A DNA stretch of 64,000 nucleotides from the NCBI GenBank assembly GCA_948567375.1, contig OX419755.1, forward strand, positions 77,088,931-77,152,930, in the 5' to 3' direction. Shown here in pieces: positions 1-10,800 of the stretch. The notes under the pieces were generated by a model, which saw only the letters and a list, made by a program, of their open reading frames with translations, did no database searches and was not told where the DNA came from. The translations under genes and the position numbers were made by a program. The DNA comes from Lunularia cruciata (taxonomy: Eukaryota > Streptophyta > Marchantiopsida > Lunulariales > Lunulariaceae). The stretch's first letter is position 1. The number at the start of each line of letters is the position of its first letter.

Positions 1-609
1 GGACACAGATAGGTGACATGTCAGCAAGCTCCACCCTTGGATTACTTACTTGGATGGGTGACCTGTCTGGTCTAGGTCCTATCTGGTTGGTCAAATGAGC
101 TTTGACCGGAGGGAATCTTTTAGGGAATCTTCCTGTAGGAATCTCAGAATCACATGAGTAAGGTACCGTTGGAAAGCTCTCGACGAGACAAACCAAGGGG
201 GGAGGGAAGGCCAGCCTTTCCTCTACTGGGGGGGGGGGGAATCTGCACATTTTCGAGGCCTAATTCATCCGTTTAGGCCTCCAAAATTGCCTTCAAAGAT
301 TTTAGGCATATTTCGGTTCCTACTCTATTAGTAGAAGTCCCCTTTTGGTGATACCTCTTTCTGATCTGTTTATTCCATCATGTGTAACATCCTTCTAGAT
401 GTTACCAACCCAATTCTCACCTTTAAATCATATGTCTAGCTATTGGTTCTAAGGTTCTCAAGTCTATTTCGGTTTCTGCCCTATTAGTAGAAGTACTCTT
501 TTGGTGATACTTCTATCTGATCTATTTTGACCATCATGTATAACATCATTCTAGATGTTACCAAACTGAATTTCACATCTACATCATATGGCTAACTCTT
601 GGTATTACA
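1..609 (-). repeat. 3' LTR of E1, truncated by the window start
   Basis: Bases 1-609 match 5889-6488 almost throughout and end in the same GTATTACA terminus. About 134 bases of the LTR (matching 5755-5888) lie outside the window. Relative to the 5' LTR there are a 13-bp and a 2-bp length difference and a variable G run near 228-240. Two related segments beginning near 310 and 466 form an internal duplication with a period of about 156 bp. Confidence 0.95.
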
Positions 610-624
610 GACCTCCCTCCTTTT
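610..624 (-). other. Polypurine tract of E1
   Basis: On the minus strand the 15 bases AAAAGGAGGGAGGTC lie directly before the TG of the 3' LTR, which is the expected place for the plus-strand DNA synthesis primer. The tract overlaps the end of the pol reading frame, whose TAA is at 625-623. Confidence 0.85.
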
Positions 625-3600
625 AAGACGCAACGTCCTCGTTGTGCAATTGTTGCTCAAATGCTTGCACCAACACCGGTGCATGTGCCAAATTGGCAGC
701 GGGTTCCTAGGTTGCTTCAAAGAGGGGGTAACCTTTCCATTGTACTAGATATTCCACCCGCGGATGGTGAGTACCACGCATGCGCTTTTGGAGAATCCGC
801 TCCACTTCATATTCCTCTGTGCCATCAATGACTATCGGACAAGGTCGAATGTCCTGTGTGGAAGTACCTTGGCCTGATCGGGGAGCATATCTGCGTAATA
901 GGGAGACATAGAACACTAGATGTGTCTTCATGTGTGGTGGTAGCTCAAGGTGATAGGCCACAGCGCCGATGCGACGAAGAATCGAGAAAGGCCCAATAAA
1001 ACGAGGTCTAAGCTTACGAGATCCAACTAATGTGAGGTTGGTTGTCGATAGCCACACTTGATCTCCAACATTGAACTCCATGTGCCTATGGTGTGCATCA
1101 GCATACTGCTTTTTTCGATTTTGTGCAATCTGTAACTTGTGCTTGGCGCTCTCCACACCTTGTTGGATTCTAGAAACAAATGTGTTGACTGCATCAACCT
1201 TGGTAGTCACTGGACGGATCTTCATCAAGCTAGAAGGTGTGAAGGGATGCTCACCATACATGAGGAAGAACGGAGTGACTTGGGTGGAGGCATTCAATGA
1301 ATTGTTGTAAGCGAATTCCACCAACGGTAGCAGGGTGTCCCACCTCTCTTGCTCTTCTAAGGTGAAGCCGCGTAACATGTCTTCAATCGTGCGATTAGCC
1401 CGCTCTGTTTCACCATCTGTTTGTGGGTGGTAAGCTGTAGACATAGCCAACTTGGTTTTGAAGAACCCAAAGAGTGTTCGCCAAAACAAACTGGTGAATT
1501 GGGTGCCTCTATCGGTGATGAGTACTCTAGACAAGCCATGGTGAGCAAAGACTGCATCTAAGTATAGTTGAGCTAGTTGTGGAGCGATCACCTCTTTGGT
1601 GGTAGGACGTACATGAATCATTTTGCTGAGCCGGTCCACAAAGACCACAATGGAGTCAAACCCTGAGGTGGTCTTGGGTAATTCACAGACAAGATCCATA
1701 CTCACTTGTTCCCAACGTTGGGTAGGAGTGGGAAGAGGTTGAAGGAGCCCTGCAAGAGCTTGATTAGAAGCTTTGTTCTGTTGACAAAGTAGACAGCTAC
1801 GCACATAGTCCATCATGTCGTTGCTCATCTTGGGCCAATAGTAATGGCGCTTGACTGCCTCCAAGGTCTTGTCCACTCCGACATGAGCTGCAATGGCCGA
1901 ATCATGACATTCCGCTAGAATGGTCGTGCGTAATTCTGGGACATTTGGGATCCACAATCGGCCCTCCCGAAAGGTGAGTCCTTGGGTGCTGGTGACACCT
2001 TTGGACGATTGCACTTCTACAATTTGTGGATCAGTTTTTGTAGCAGCTAGAATCTCTTGCCAGAATTCAGGGTTAATCTTAACCTCTGCCGCCAAGTTGT
2101 TGGCCATTGGCATGCGGGTGAATGCATCTGCAAGTTGCTTCTTACCTTCCACGTAGGCGATTGTCATGTTGAAGCGTTGTTGCCACTCTACCCACCGAAT
2201 TTGGCAATGAGATGGATCCTTCTGCGTCTCGAGGTAGACTAGAGGTTTGTGGTCTGTCTCTACTACAAATGTCTTCTCGCTTAGGTAGTGCTTCCAATGC
2301 TTGGTTGCTAGAACGATGGCCAGCTCTTCTCATTCTGTGGTGTGGTAGTTGCGCTCTGCCGGTAACAACTTTCGAGAGAAAAATGCAATTGGATGCCATC
2401 CGTCATGCCACTCTTGTTGTAGGACTGCTCCTATTGCTACGCCTGATGCATCCGTAGCCAACTTGATTGGACGTTTTGGGTCATACCACTTCAAGATTGG
2501 TGCATGTAGCAAGGCGGCCTTCAACTCTTGAAAGGCCAACTCTTGTGCAGTTCCCCATGTCCACTTCTTCCCCTTGCCAAAAAGTGCCCTTAAAGGCTGT
2601 GCAACCTTAGAGAAGTCCTTGACAAATCTACGATAGAATCCCGTCAACCCCAAGAAGCTCTTAAGTTGAGTCTGATCTTTTGAGGCACTCCATTTTTGAA
2701 TGACCTCTATTTTATCTGTCAATACTTGAATGCCCTCTGCACTTACTCTATGCCCTAAGTAGTCTACTTCAGACTTGCCAAACTCACACTTTGAGATTTT
2801 GGCGTACAACTGATTCTGTCTTAGAATCTGGAGGACCTCTCGTAGATGTTGTTTGTGTTCTGTCATCGTGCTACTATATACTAAGATATCATCCAAGAAG
2901 ACGATAGCAGACTTATCCAAGTATGGACGAAATATATCATTCATTAGGCTCATGAAAGTGGCAGGCGCATTGGTGAGGCCAAAAGGCATCACAAGATACT
3001 CAAAGTGGCCATACCTGGTTCAAAAGGCAGTTTTGTACACATCCTCCTCTACAATTTGGATTTGATTGTAACCGCTCTGCAAGTCCAGTTTGGTGAAGTA
3101 TCTCGCTCCATGGAGTTGATCAAACAGGTCATCCATGCGAGGTAAGGGGTATTTGTTCTTCACTGTTTGCTGATTGAGACCCCGATAGTCAATGCACATG
3201 CGCATTGTACCATCCTTCTTCTTCACAAACAAGACAGGGGCCCCATATGGTGATACGCTAGGTTGGATGAACCCTTTCTGTAGCATCTCCTCAATTTGAG
3301 TCTTACACTCCTCCAACTCATGAGGTGATAGGCGATATGGGGCCTTACAAGGAGGTGTCTTCCCCGGGAGTGTCTCTATTTTGTGATCTACTCGCCTTTT
3401 AGGTGGTAATCCTAAGGGTAGATCATCGAGAAAGACATCTTGAAACTCATTCACCACATTCTTCAATTTCTCAGGAATCTGTCCAGCGAGTTGTGCACTC
3501 TGGACTTCTCTTATTAGACCCAAAAAACATCTATCGGTCTTACAGACAGTTGTCGTCCCTACGACATATAGAGGCAGTTTTTGCCTGTGTGATTTTTCTT

Positions 3601-3952
3601 TAACCCCAATGATTGACCATTGGTGGGTTCTCACTACTTTCTTCCTCCAATCCACCATTGGGTTGTACTGCTCCATCCATGGCATGCCTAAAATTGCATC
3701 ATAACGGGCTAAGTGTATCACTCGCCACTCAATTGCTTCTTGATATTCTCCTACAGAGAGGGTTACCCGTCTAGGTAATGATTCAATCCTCTCTGTTTGC
3801 CCATTTGGTAACTCTACTTCTTCACTTCCATCTCTCTCTAGATCCATTCCCAAGCTTATTGCAACAGAGCAAGACAAGAAATTCTCTGTTGCTCCCGGAT
3901 CTATTAATACTCTCACTTGATTACCTTCTAGGATTCCATTCACGACAATCAA
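623..3952 (-). pseudogene. pol: E1 pol: protease, RT, RNase H, integrase, chromodomain, with three in-frame stops
   Basis: One reading frame runs from about 4009 down to a TAA at 625-623. Protease: a D-P-G-A-T motif near residue 17 of the 3952 ORF, where D-S-G is usual. [14 protein letters not shown], then FLDD near 2899-2888. RNase H continues without frameshift. Integrase: zinc-binding H88, H95, C125 and C128, and catalytic D158, D219 and E255 (numbered in the 2167-707 segment) with the classic 35-residue D-E spacing. A GPF motif and a chromodomain (WKGYP) close the protein. In-frame stops lie at 3022-3020 (TGA, expected Arg in RT), 2332-2330 (TGA, expected Arg in RNase H) and 709-707 (TAG, expected Trp in the chromodomain). 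3952 is a TTG; a TAG at 4012-4010 closes the frame upstream, so the true start is unclear. Confidence 0.95.
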
Positions 3953-4047
3953 TTGTGAGGTTGCCTTTCGGAATCTTTGCGCATTATTCTTCTTCCTTCC
4001 CTCGCTTCTCTACTTCCTTATTGAGCCAGTAAGGCCACGAGGTACAT

Positions 4048-5151
4048 TTACTGGCAATCTTTGTTTTCCGAAGTGGTTTCCACCTCCTTTTCTTCAATGT
4101 GCCTCTCCATGTTGTTCAAAGATTGCCTGTACGGAGTCCGAGGGCCTCTAGGGAAACGAGTGCGACAATTGGTAGATATGTGCCCAATACGGCCACAATT
4201 GTAACAACGGCGTTGTTCTCCTCGAGTCCCTTCTCCTCGAGTCCCTTCTCCTCGTGGGACTCCATCTCTTTGTTCTTCTACCCGTCCCCGCTCTCCTTGA
4301 AGCGGCCGTGCTCCTCGATCCCGGCATCGAAGGTTGCCCAATTCCATCGGTATTGGTCCACCCATGTGTGGCATTTCTGCCCGATAATGTTGAGGTGGAA
4401 CTACTCCTTCACCTCCACCTAATGCTCCAGCTATTCTCTGCGCACAAGCAATAGCTTCAAATACCGTGCGAGGGTTTTGCACCATGACTTCTTGGTGAAT
4501 CCGCTCTTTCAACCCTCGTTTGAAATTGTCGAGAGCCTCTGCTGGACTCATGTCGGTAATTGCGACTTGTAGATCCAAAAATGCCTCCACATACTCTTGT
4601 ACGCTATTCTTCTGTCTCAATCCCCATAGTCGGGTTCGAGCCATCTGCACAGAATCCACCAATTGGAAATTCTTGAGTAGTCCTTCTTGCATTGCTGTCC
4701 ATGTGACCTCCCTTCTCTCTGCCAGCATGGATCGTTCCCAAGCATCATACCATGTGAGGGCTTTATCGGTCAAGTACCCACATGCAAACACGCCTGCAAC
4801 ATGCTCTGTGATTTCTGTTGAGAACAATCGAAAATATCGATTCATTCTCGAGATCCAATTCTCCACTACTCCCATCGTACGCTGCCCCTTGTAAGGCTCA
4901 ATGTTGCAGGTCTTCTTCATCCGGAGTAGCAATGTGGCTTCATCGTTGATAGGGTTCGTAGGCACGGGTGCCTCTCCAAGTACTTCAATCGCAAGTACTG
5001 GGTTTTGAGACGGCTCTTCTTCTTGCATGGCTTGATCGTTCCTGAGGATCTGCACTTGACTTTGCAATGTCTCCATGATCATCTTAATCTCTCGAAATTC
5101 ATTCAACATCCCTTGCATTCCTTGCACCAGCTCTTGCAATTGCGGATCCAT
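4048..5151 (-). CDS. gag: E1 gag polyprotein with zinc knuckle
   Basis: An open frame of 367 codons from the ATG at 5151-5149. The open frame extends a few codons upstream to a TTG at 5169, but the ATG is the likelier plant start. The N-terminal part is predicted to be helical, the middle matches the retrotransposon gag fold (a W-Y-D-A-W motif and basic helices), then an Arg/Gly-rich stretch with a repeated RGEGT motif, and a CX2CX4HX4C zinc knuckle (CYNCGRIGHISTNC) near 4180-4220. The product should form the virus-like particle and bind element RNA. No internal stop is present, unlike pol. It ends at a TAA at 4050-4048; pol begins in a different frame with a gap of about 36 bases between open frames, so a one-frame gag-pol fusion cannot be made from this copy. 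Confidence 0.92.
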   Translation of the reverse strand: MDPQLQELVQGMQGMLNEFREIKMIMETLQSQVQILRNDQAMQEEEPSQNPVLAIEVLGEAPVPTNPINDEATLLLRMKKTCNIEPYKGQRTMGVVENWISRMNRYFRLFSTEITEHVAGVFACGYLTDKALTWYDAWERSMLAERREVTWTAMQEGLLKNFQLVDSVQMARTRLWGLRQKNSVQEYVEAFLDLQVAITDMSPAEALDNFKRGLKERIHQEVMVQNPRTVFEAIACAQRIAGALGGGEGVVPPQHYRAEMPHMGGPIPMELGNLRCRDRGARPLQGERGRVEEQRDGVPRGEGTRGEGTRGEQRRCYNCGRIGHISTNCRTRFPRGPRTPYRQSLNNMERHIEEKEVETTSENKDCQ

Positions 5152-5741
5152 GGTTCCTGCAACACCCAATTGCTAACGTCTACTTCAATACAGAGTCAAT
5201 ATAATCACTCTGGAAGGCGCATGAACTATTGGAACTACCATTGGGACCTCAGAAGCTATCACTCATTGATAATACTCCTCACCAAAATTCCTAACCACAA
5301 AATCTCTAAACATCAATTTTGGCCTCACTACATAACGGATTTCTACTTGAGTGTTGAAAGGGAGAGGATTTGGGACATTCATATCCATATTATCATAATA
5401 GAATGTAGATCGTCAAATCCCACTCTCTGTCATATATCACCATAGGTAGAATCACCGGGTTTGGTGAGTTCATCACTCTATCCATGAATTCCGCACCAAA
5501 GTGATAAACTAGCGATACTCTCATCTGCTCACGTTGGATGTACATAACCTTGATGTGGAATGGGTTTGAGAATGGAAAGCTAGGTGCGGGAAATTGTCCC
5601 CCCGGCACATCCATCCCATCCGCTCTCTAAAGTCCTTCCTAAGTCTAGCGATTACTCTATGTTCTCCACCTCAAATTACTCAGTTTTAGTAGTTCGTGCT
5701 ATTCCAAGAGGGGTGATCCACTCTCTTGGACTAGAACACTC
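5152..5741 (-). other. E1 untranslated leader
   Basis: About 590 bases between the primer site and the gag ATG. It holds only short frames and no recognisable domain. This is the usual position of packaging and translation signals, but I cannot pinpoint any. Confidence 0.7.
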
Positions 5742-5753
5742 GCTCTGATACCA
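5742..5753 (-). other. E1 primer binding site (initiator Met tRNA)
   Basis: On the minus strand TGGTATCAGAGC starts one base after the 5' LTR end. This is the standard plant retroelement primer site complementary to the 3' end of initiator methionine tRNA. It fixes the orientation of E1 and its LTR boundary. Confidence 0.93.
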
Positions 5754-5754
5754 T

Positions 5755-6488
5755 TGTAATACTCCGAGGACAAGAGAAGAGAGAAAACACAGATTGCACA
5801 CTCAAACCTTTGATGCCCCAAGGGAGCACCTTCTCTTTATTATAGAGACAAAGAGGATCTCCTCCAAGGAAGCTCCACCATAGGATTAGGGACACAGATA
5901 GGTGACATGTCAGCAAGCTCCACCCTTGTATTACTTACTTGGATGGGTGACCTGTCTGGTCTAGGTCCTATCTGGTTGGTCAAACAAGCTTTGACCGAAG
6001 GGAATCTTCTTGTAGGAATCTCAAAATCACGAGTAAGGTACCGTTGGAAAGCTCTCGACGAGACAAACCAAGGGGGGAGGGAAGGCCAGCCTTTCCTCTG
6101 TTGGGGGGAGGGGGGGGGGTTTTGCACATTTTCGAGGCCTAATTCATCCGTTTAGGCCTCCGAAATTGCCTTCAAAGATTTCAGGCATATTTCGGTTCCT
6201 ACTCTATTAGTAGAAGTCCCCTTTTGGTGATACCTCTTTCTGATCTGTTTAGTCCATCATGTGTAACATCCTTCCAGATGTTACCAACCCAATTCTCACC
6301 TTTAAATCATATGTCTAGCTATTGGTTCTAAGGTTCTCAAGTCTATTTTGGTTTCTGCCCTATTAGTAGAAGTACTCTTTTGGTGATACTTCTATCTGAT
6401 CTATTTTGACCATCATGTATAACATCATTCTAGATGTTACCAAACCGAATTTCACATCTACATCATATGGCTAACCCTTGGTATTACA
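5755..6488 (-). repeat. 5' LTR of E1 (full length, 734 bp)
   Basis: The ends are an exact 8-bp inverted repeat: TGTAATAC at 5755 and GTATTACA ending at 6488. On the minus strand an AT-rich CTATAATAAAG near 5848-5834 could be the TATA box. The G-rich run near 6100-6120 differs in length between copies. The internal duplication (period about 156 bp) seen in the 3' LTR is also present here. Confidence 0.95.
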
Positions 6489-6729
6489 ATTGCATGCAAG
6501 TAAGTGACTTCTAGAAGGAAGCTTCTTGAGAAGCTTCGTAGTTAACTTGGCATGCACTCCAAGAAAATGGCTCAAGGAAAATTCTTGAGAAGCTTCTCAA
6601 GGGCCTTTTATGCTCCCTATAAATACAAGAGCCAAAGCTCATGCTAGGCATTTGGAGTTTTCCACATTCAAGTATCCCAATATGAGTTTCCATCCTCCTA
6701 TTTCTCTCCTTGGCCTCAATCTTTTTACA
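6489..6729 (+). repeat. 5' LTR remnant of E2 with promoter-like elements
   Basis: Matches the last 240 bases of the 3' LTR. TATAAATA at 6618-6625 is a good TATA box. Upstream lie three copies of GAAGCTTC (6518-6525, 6530-6537, 6589-6596), the nearest about 22 bases before the TATA box. The LTR ends in TTTTTACA at 6729. Confidence 0.9.
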
Positions 6730-6730
6730 T

Positions 6731-6742
6731 TGGTATTAGAGC
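6731..6742 (+). other. E2 primer binding site, one change from consensus
   Basis: TGGTATTAGAGC, one base after the LTR end, is the initiator Met tRNA site TGGTATCAGAGC with one C-to-T change. Confidence 0.88.
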
Positions 6743-6969
6743 ATGAATAAGATGGACAGAATTTATGGACCACCAAATCCACTTCCACCAAACCATTGGG
6801 ATTTTTGTGTCCAAGTACTACCCAAGCATCATTTCAAGCAATTCATCACTTCACACTTTGGACAAGATTTTCTGTATATGATCACCATATCTGAGGAACC
6901 CTTAGTACTTCCAATGGTAACTTATGGAGAACGGTGGACGTGCTACTTTTATGTGTTAATAAATTAGAT

Positions 6970-7838
6970 AGATTAGGGGTGGTGTGATAGAGTAGCAACC
7001 ATGGCAGCAATGGCCGATGTTATCCTTGCTATGTAGCAACAAATTGGGCACCTTACTTGATTATTGGATGAACGTGATCTTTGACGATAATAGCACGTAG
7101 AGAGAGTACCAATTTGAGAAGGAGAAGAGGAAATCCAATTCTCTAAACCCAAGGTATTTGAAGGCAAGAATCTTTCGAGTGTAGTGGAGAATTTTTTGTT
7201 TGATTGTGAATGTTATTTTGAAGCTACCAATCTACAAGACGAGCAAAAACAAATTCTTTTGGCTTTAGCCAATTGGATGGAGTAGCAAAGCAATGGTAGA
7301 GATTCCAAGTGGAGCAAGCAGAATGCCAAATTTTTGATCCAATTTTGATGTAGGTAGAATTCAAGAGTGCAATAATTAATTGGTTCCAAGTTATAAATGC
7401 CACACGAGCTGCACAAGATAGGTTGGCAAAATTAAAACAGATTGGTTTTGTAAGAAGTTACATCAGGCAATTCCAAAACACCATCATGCAAATTCTAGAT
7501 ATCATGGAAAGTGAAGCTATGGATCAATTTGTGAAGGGCTTGAAGTCAAGAACCAAATTAGAGGTAACCATACAAGAGCCACAACACTTGGAGGAAGCCA
7601 TGTGGTAGGCCAAACATTTTGATTCCTTGGTTGCAACAACTTGGTCTTGACTCAACCTCCACAGAACCTACCAATACACTACACTTGGGTGGAAGAGCCA
7701 GCATCAATAGAGATTGATGCCATTCAACAAAGACCACTTGGCACTACAAATAGAGAGAAACTACAACAAAAAAGTGGTTGTTTTTATTATCGCCAATTGG
7801 GACATTGCATTGCTGAATGTCCACTCAAGAAAGAGTGA
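6970..7838 (+). pseudogene. gag: E2 gag remnant
   Basis: Gag-like peptides can be read in several frames (KPKVFEGKNLSSVVENFLF near 7150; MDQFVKGLKS near 7520), broken by stops. A zinc-knuckle relic lies near 7779-7822, CFYYRQLGHCIAEC, in which the second cysteine of CX2CX4HX4C has become tyrosine. Together with the stops this means the copy cannot make a working capsid. It is followed directly by protease sequence. Confidence 0.85.
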
Positions 7839-10800
7839 CCTTGACAAGTTGCCTAGATGGAGTTTGTAGAGAAGAATGATCAGGGAAAGAAGGAATCCCA
7901 ATAGAAGATTTTGAGCCATCTTCTGAGAGCTTGATTAATTCCAATAGGATTGAAGGCTCAACCTATGCAAGTTTGCTTCACTTGCAAGGTATGATATCTA
8001 GTTGGGGTTGTAAGATATTGGTTGATTTTGGAAGTTCAAAGAATTGAATGTTTATGCAAGTAGCAAAGGAGTTGGGTATTCTTATCAAGCCAGTAACTTG
8101 AAGAAGATTGATGATGGCGGATGGTAGAAAAGGTTCTACATTCCATACCTTACATCCTATTACCTTCAAGAATGGGAAGGAGTATTTGGAGTGTATGAGG
8201 TTTGTAGTGGTACCTCTACACTATAATATCATTCTAGGTCTACCTTGGCTTGAACGTCACAAGGTTCAATTTGATTGGACTCGATGACAAATTCAAGTAT
8301 AACATCAAAGTAGGAATTTCCAATTAGGTTGTTTGGCACCTTTGAGTAAGACACCTAACAAAAGTCACTCCCAGGATGGGAAGTTTATCGAGAAGGTAGG
8401 CATAGAGTAAGCCTTGAAGGGAGATGAGTCCCAAGATAGGAAGTTTGCTAGGAAGGCAACAATGGAACAAGCTTTGAAGAGAGATGAGTCCTTAGATGGG
8501 AAGTTTGTTAGTGAAGCAACCATAGAGCAAGCTTTGGAGGAAGATAAGTCTATGTTCATGGTGTGGATCAAGCAGATTGCACAAGGATAATTTGAGGAGG
8601 GCCAAGAGCCTCATCAAGCAATAATTGATCAGATATTTCAAGAATTTGCGAACGTGTTTCTGGATGATCTGCCAAAGGGATTACCCTTCAACCGTGGTAT
8701 GCCCTTCAAGATTGAGTTATTGCTAGGGAGTACTCTAGTGAGTAGACCAATCTACCGGCTCTCACCAAAGGAGTTGGAGGAGTTGCAAACAACACTTATA
8801 TAATTGTTGGAGAAGGACTTCATACAACATAATACCTCTCCTTGGGGAGCATCGGTATTATTTGTTCCAAAGAAGGATGGAGGATTTCATTTTTGTATTG
8901 ATTACCATAGGTTCGATAAGCAAACAATGAAGAATGCATATCCTTGACCTTGGATCAATGACTTGCTTGATCAATTCAATGGAGCACAATAATTTTCCAA
9001 GTTGGATCTTTGCAGCAGCTATTAGCAAATCCCTATGATAGGGAGGATGTGCAAAAGACTGTCGTTTGCACAAGGTATGGGTGTTTTGAGTAGAGAGTTC
9101 TACCTTTTGGGGTCACTAATGCTCTAGCAGTCTTTATAGATCAGATGCATCTAGTGTTGGATGGACTATTGGATTGGTACATGGTGGTGTTCTTGGATGA
9201 TATCTTTATCTATAGCAAGATAGAGGCAAAACACGTGAATCACGTGCAAGAAGTCCTAAGACGACTATGACTATGGAAATTTTATTGCAAGAAATTGGAG
9301 TTTGCCTTTTGGCAGAAGGAGGTCACCTTCTTGGATCACAAGATCTCATTGGAAGGGATCAAGATGGAAGAGGAGAAAATCAAGGCTATTATTGATTGGC
9401 CTTCTCCAAAGGATGCTATAGAAGTACGTGCATTTAATGGATTGGCCAATTTTTACCGATGGTTTATCCATTATTATGCTCATGTGGTTGCACCATTGAC
9501 TAACCTCTTGGGGACAAACTTGAGCTTCCAATGGACCATCAAACATGAAGAAGCATGTCAAAATTTGAAACATCTGGTGTCTTCAAGACCCATCCTTCAA
9601 CCACATGATCCTCAACTACCTTGTGTGATTGATTTTGATGCTTCTAACTTTACAATTGGAGCAATGTTGCAACAAAAATTCCTAGATGGACAACATCCCA
9701 TTGCTTTTGTGTCTCACCGACTAGATATAGTTGAAAGAAATTACTCTACTTGAGATCGGGAACAACTTGTAATGGTATATGCCACCAAGGTATGGAAGCA
9801 TTATCTCTTAAAGAAACAAGTGATCATGCAAACCAATCACAAACTATTATTGCAGACCTTAGACTTAGAACACATGAAGAGTCGATATCATCGATGGGAG
9901 GAGCAACTCCATTTATTTGACATCAAAATTGAGTACAAACCAGGTCAGTTTTATGTCATCCATGATGCTCTATCATGACAACCTGATTTAAAGTCTCTTC
10001 CTCTCATCACATCAGCAATTAAAATGGTGACAATTGACTCCAAGGTCCAAAACAAGTTTTGGTTAGCTCTACAACAAGATCCCTTCTTCCAAATGGTACA
10101 TGGTCATCTAACAACATACGACAAGGAGTAAAACACCTTCTCCTTCAAGGAAAGCCTTCTATTCCATGAGAACCTGATCTATGTTCCAGCCAAAGGTGTC
10201 TCAAACTTATGCGCCTTCAAGAAGCCTATGATTTACCAATAGCTGGTCACATGGGTGTAGACAAGACCTTGGGTACCCTCCAACGCCAATGGTGGTGGTC
10301 CAACATGGCACAAGATGTTTGGGAGTTTGTCCAATTATGTGAGAGTTTTCAATGCAACAAGGCTAGTAACCAAAAGCCGAGTCGACTCCTTCAACCACTC
10401 CACATTCCAACTACTCGTTGGGAACATGTGAGCTTATATCTCATCACTTCCCTGCCGAAGACAAAGCAAGGTCAGACAACAATTGTGGTGTTTGTAGATA
10501 AGCTTAGTAAGCAAACCCATTTAGCACTAAGAGTTGATATTGTGGATGCTCCAACCTTGGCGCAACTCTACTTTGACAATGTATTCAAGCATCATGGTAT
10601 ATCATGTGTACTCATCTCCAACCGTGATCCTTGCTTCACTAGAAAGTTTTGGCAAGCACTCTTCCAAATACTTGGCACCAAGCTTGCTTTGTCCACAGCC
10701 TATCATCCTCAAATTGATGGAAAAATTGCACGTGAAAATTGCACCTTGGAAGGTATGCTACGTGCCTTTGTCAATATTCACCATACTAATTGCGATGAAT

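Larger units (their letters stand above)
1..6488 (-). mobile_element. E1: Ty3/Gypsy chromovirus, nearly complete, 3' LTR cut by window edge
   Basis: Read on the minus strand, the order is 5' LTR (6488-5755), tRNA primer site, leader, gag with a zinc knuckle, then pol with protease, RT, RNase H, integrase and C-terminal chromodomain, followed by a polypurine tract and 3' LTR (609 to beyond base 1). This order and the chromodomain place it in the chromovirus branch of Ty3/Gypsy. By hand count the two LTRs differ at roughly 15-20 positions plus a few indels over about 600 aligned bases, so it is not a recent insertion. Its 6488/6489 edge lies inside the 5' LTR of E2, so E1 is nested in E2. The target duplication cannot be checked because the other edge lies outside the window. 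Confidence 0.95.

Noticed and set aside
1071..1310. Plus-strand frame opposite the E1 integrase
   Set aside because: A shadow of the minus-strand integrase frame, like other plus-strand frames in 1000-5500.
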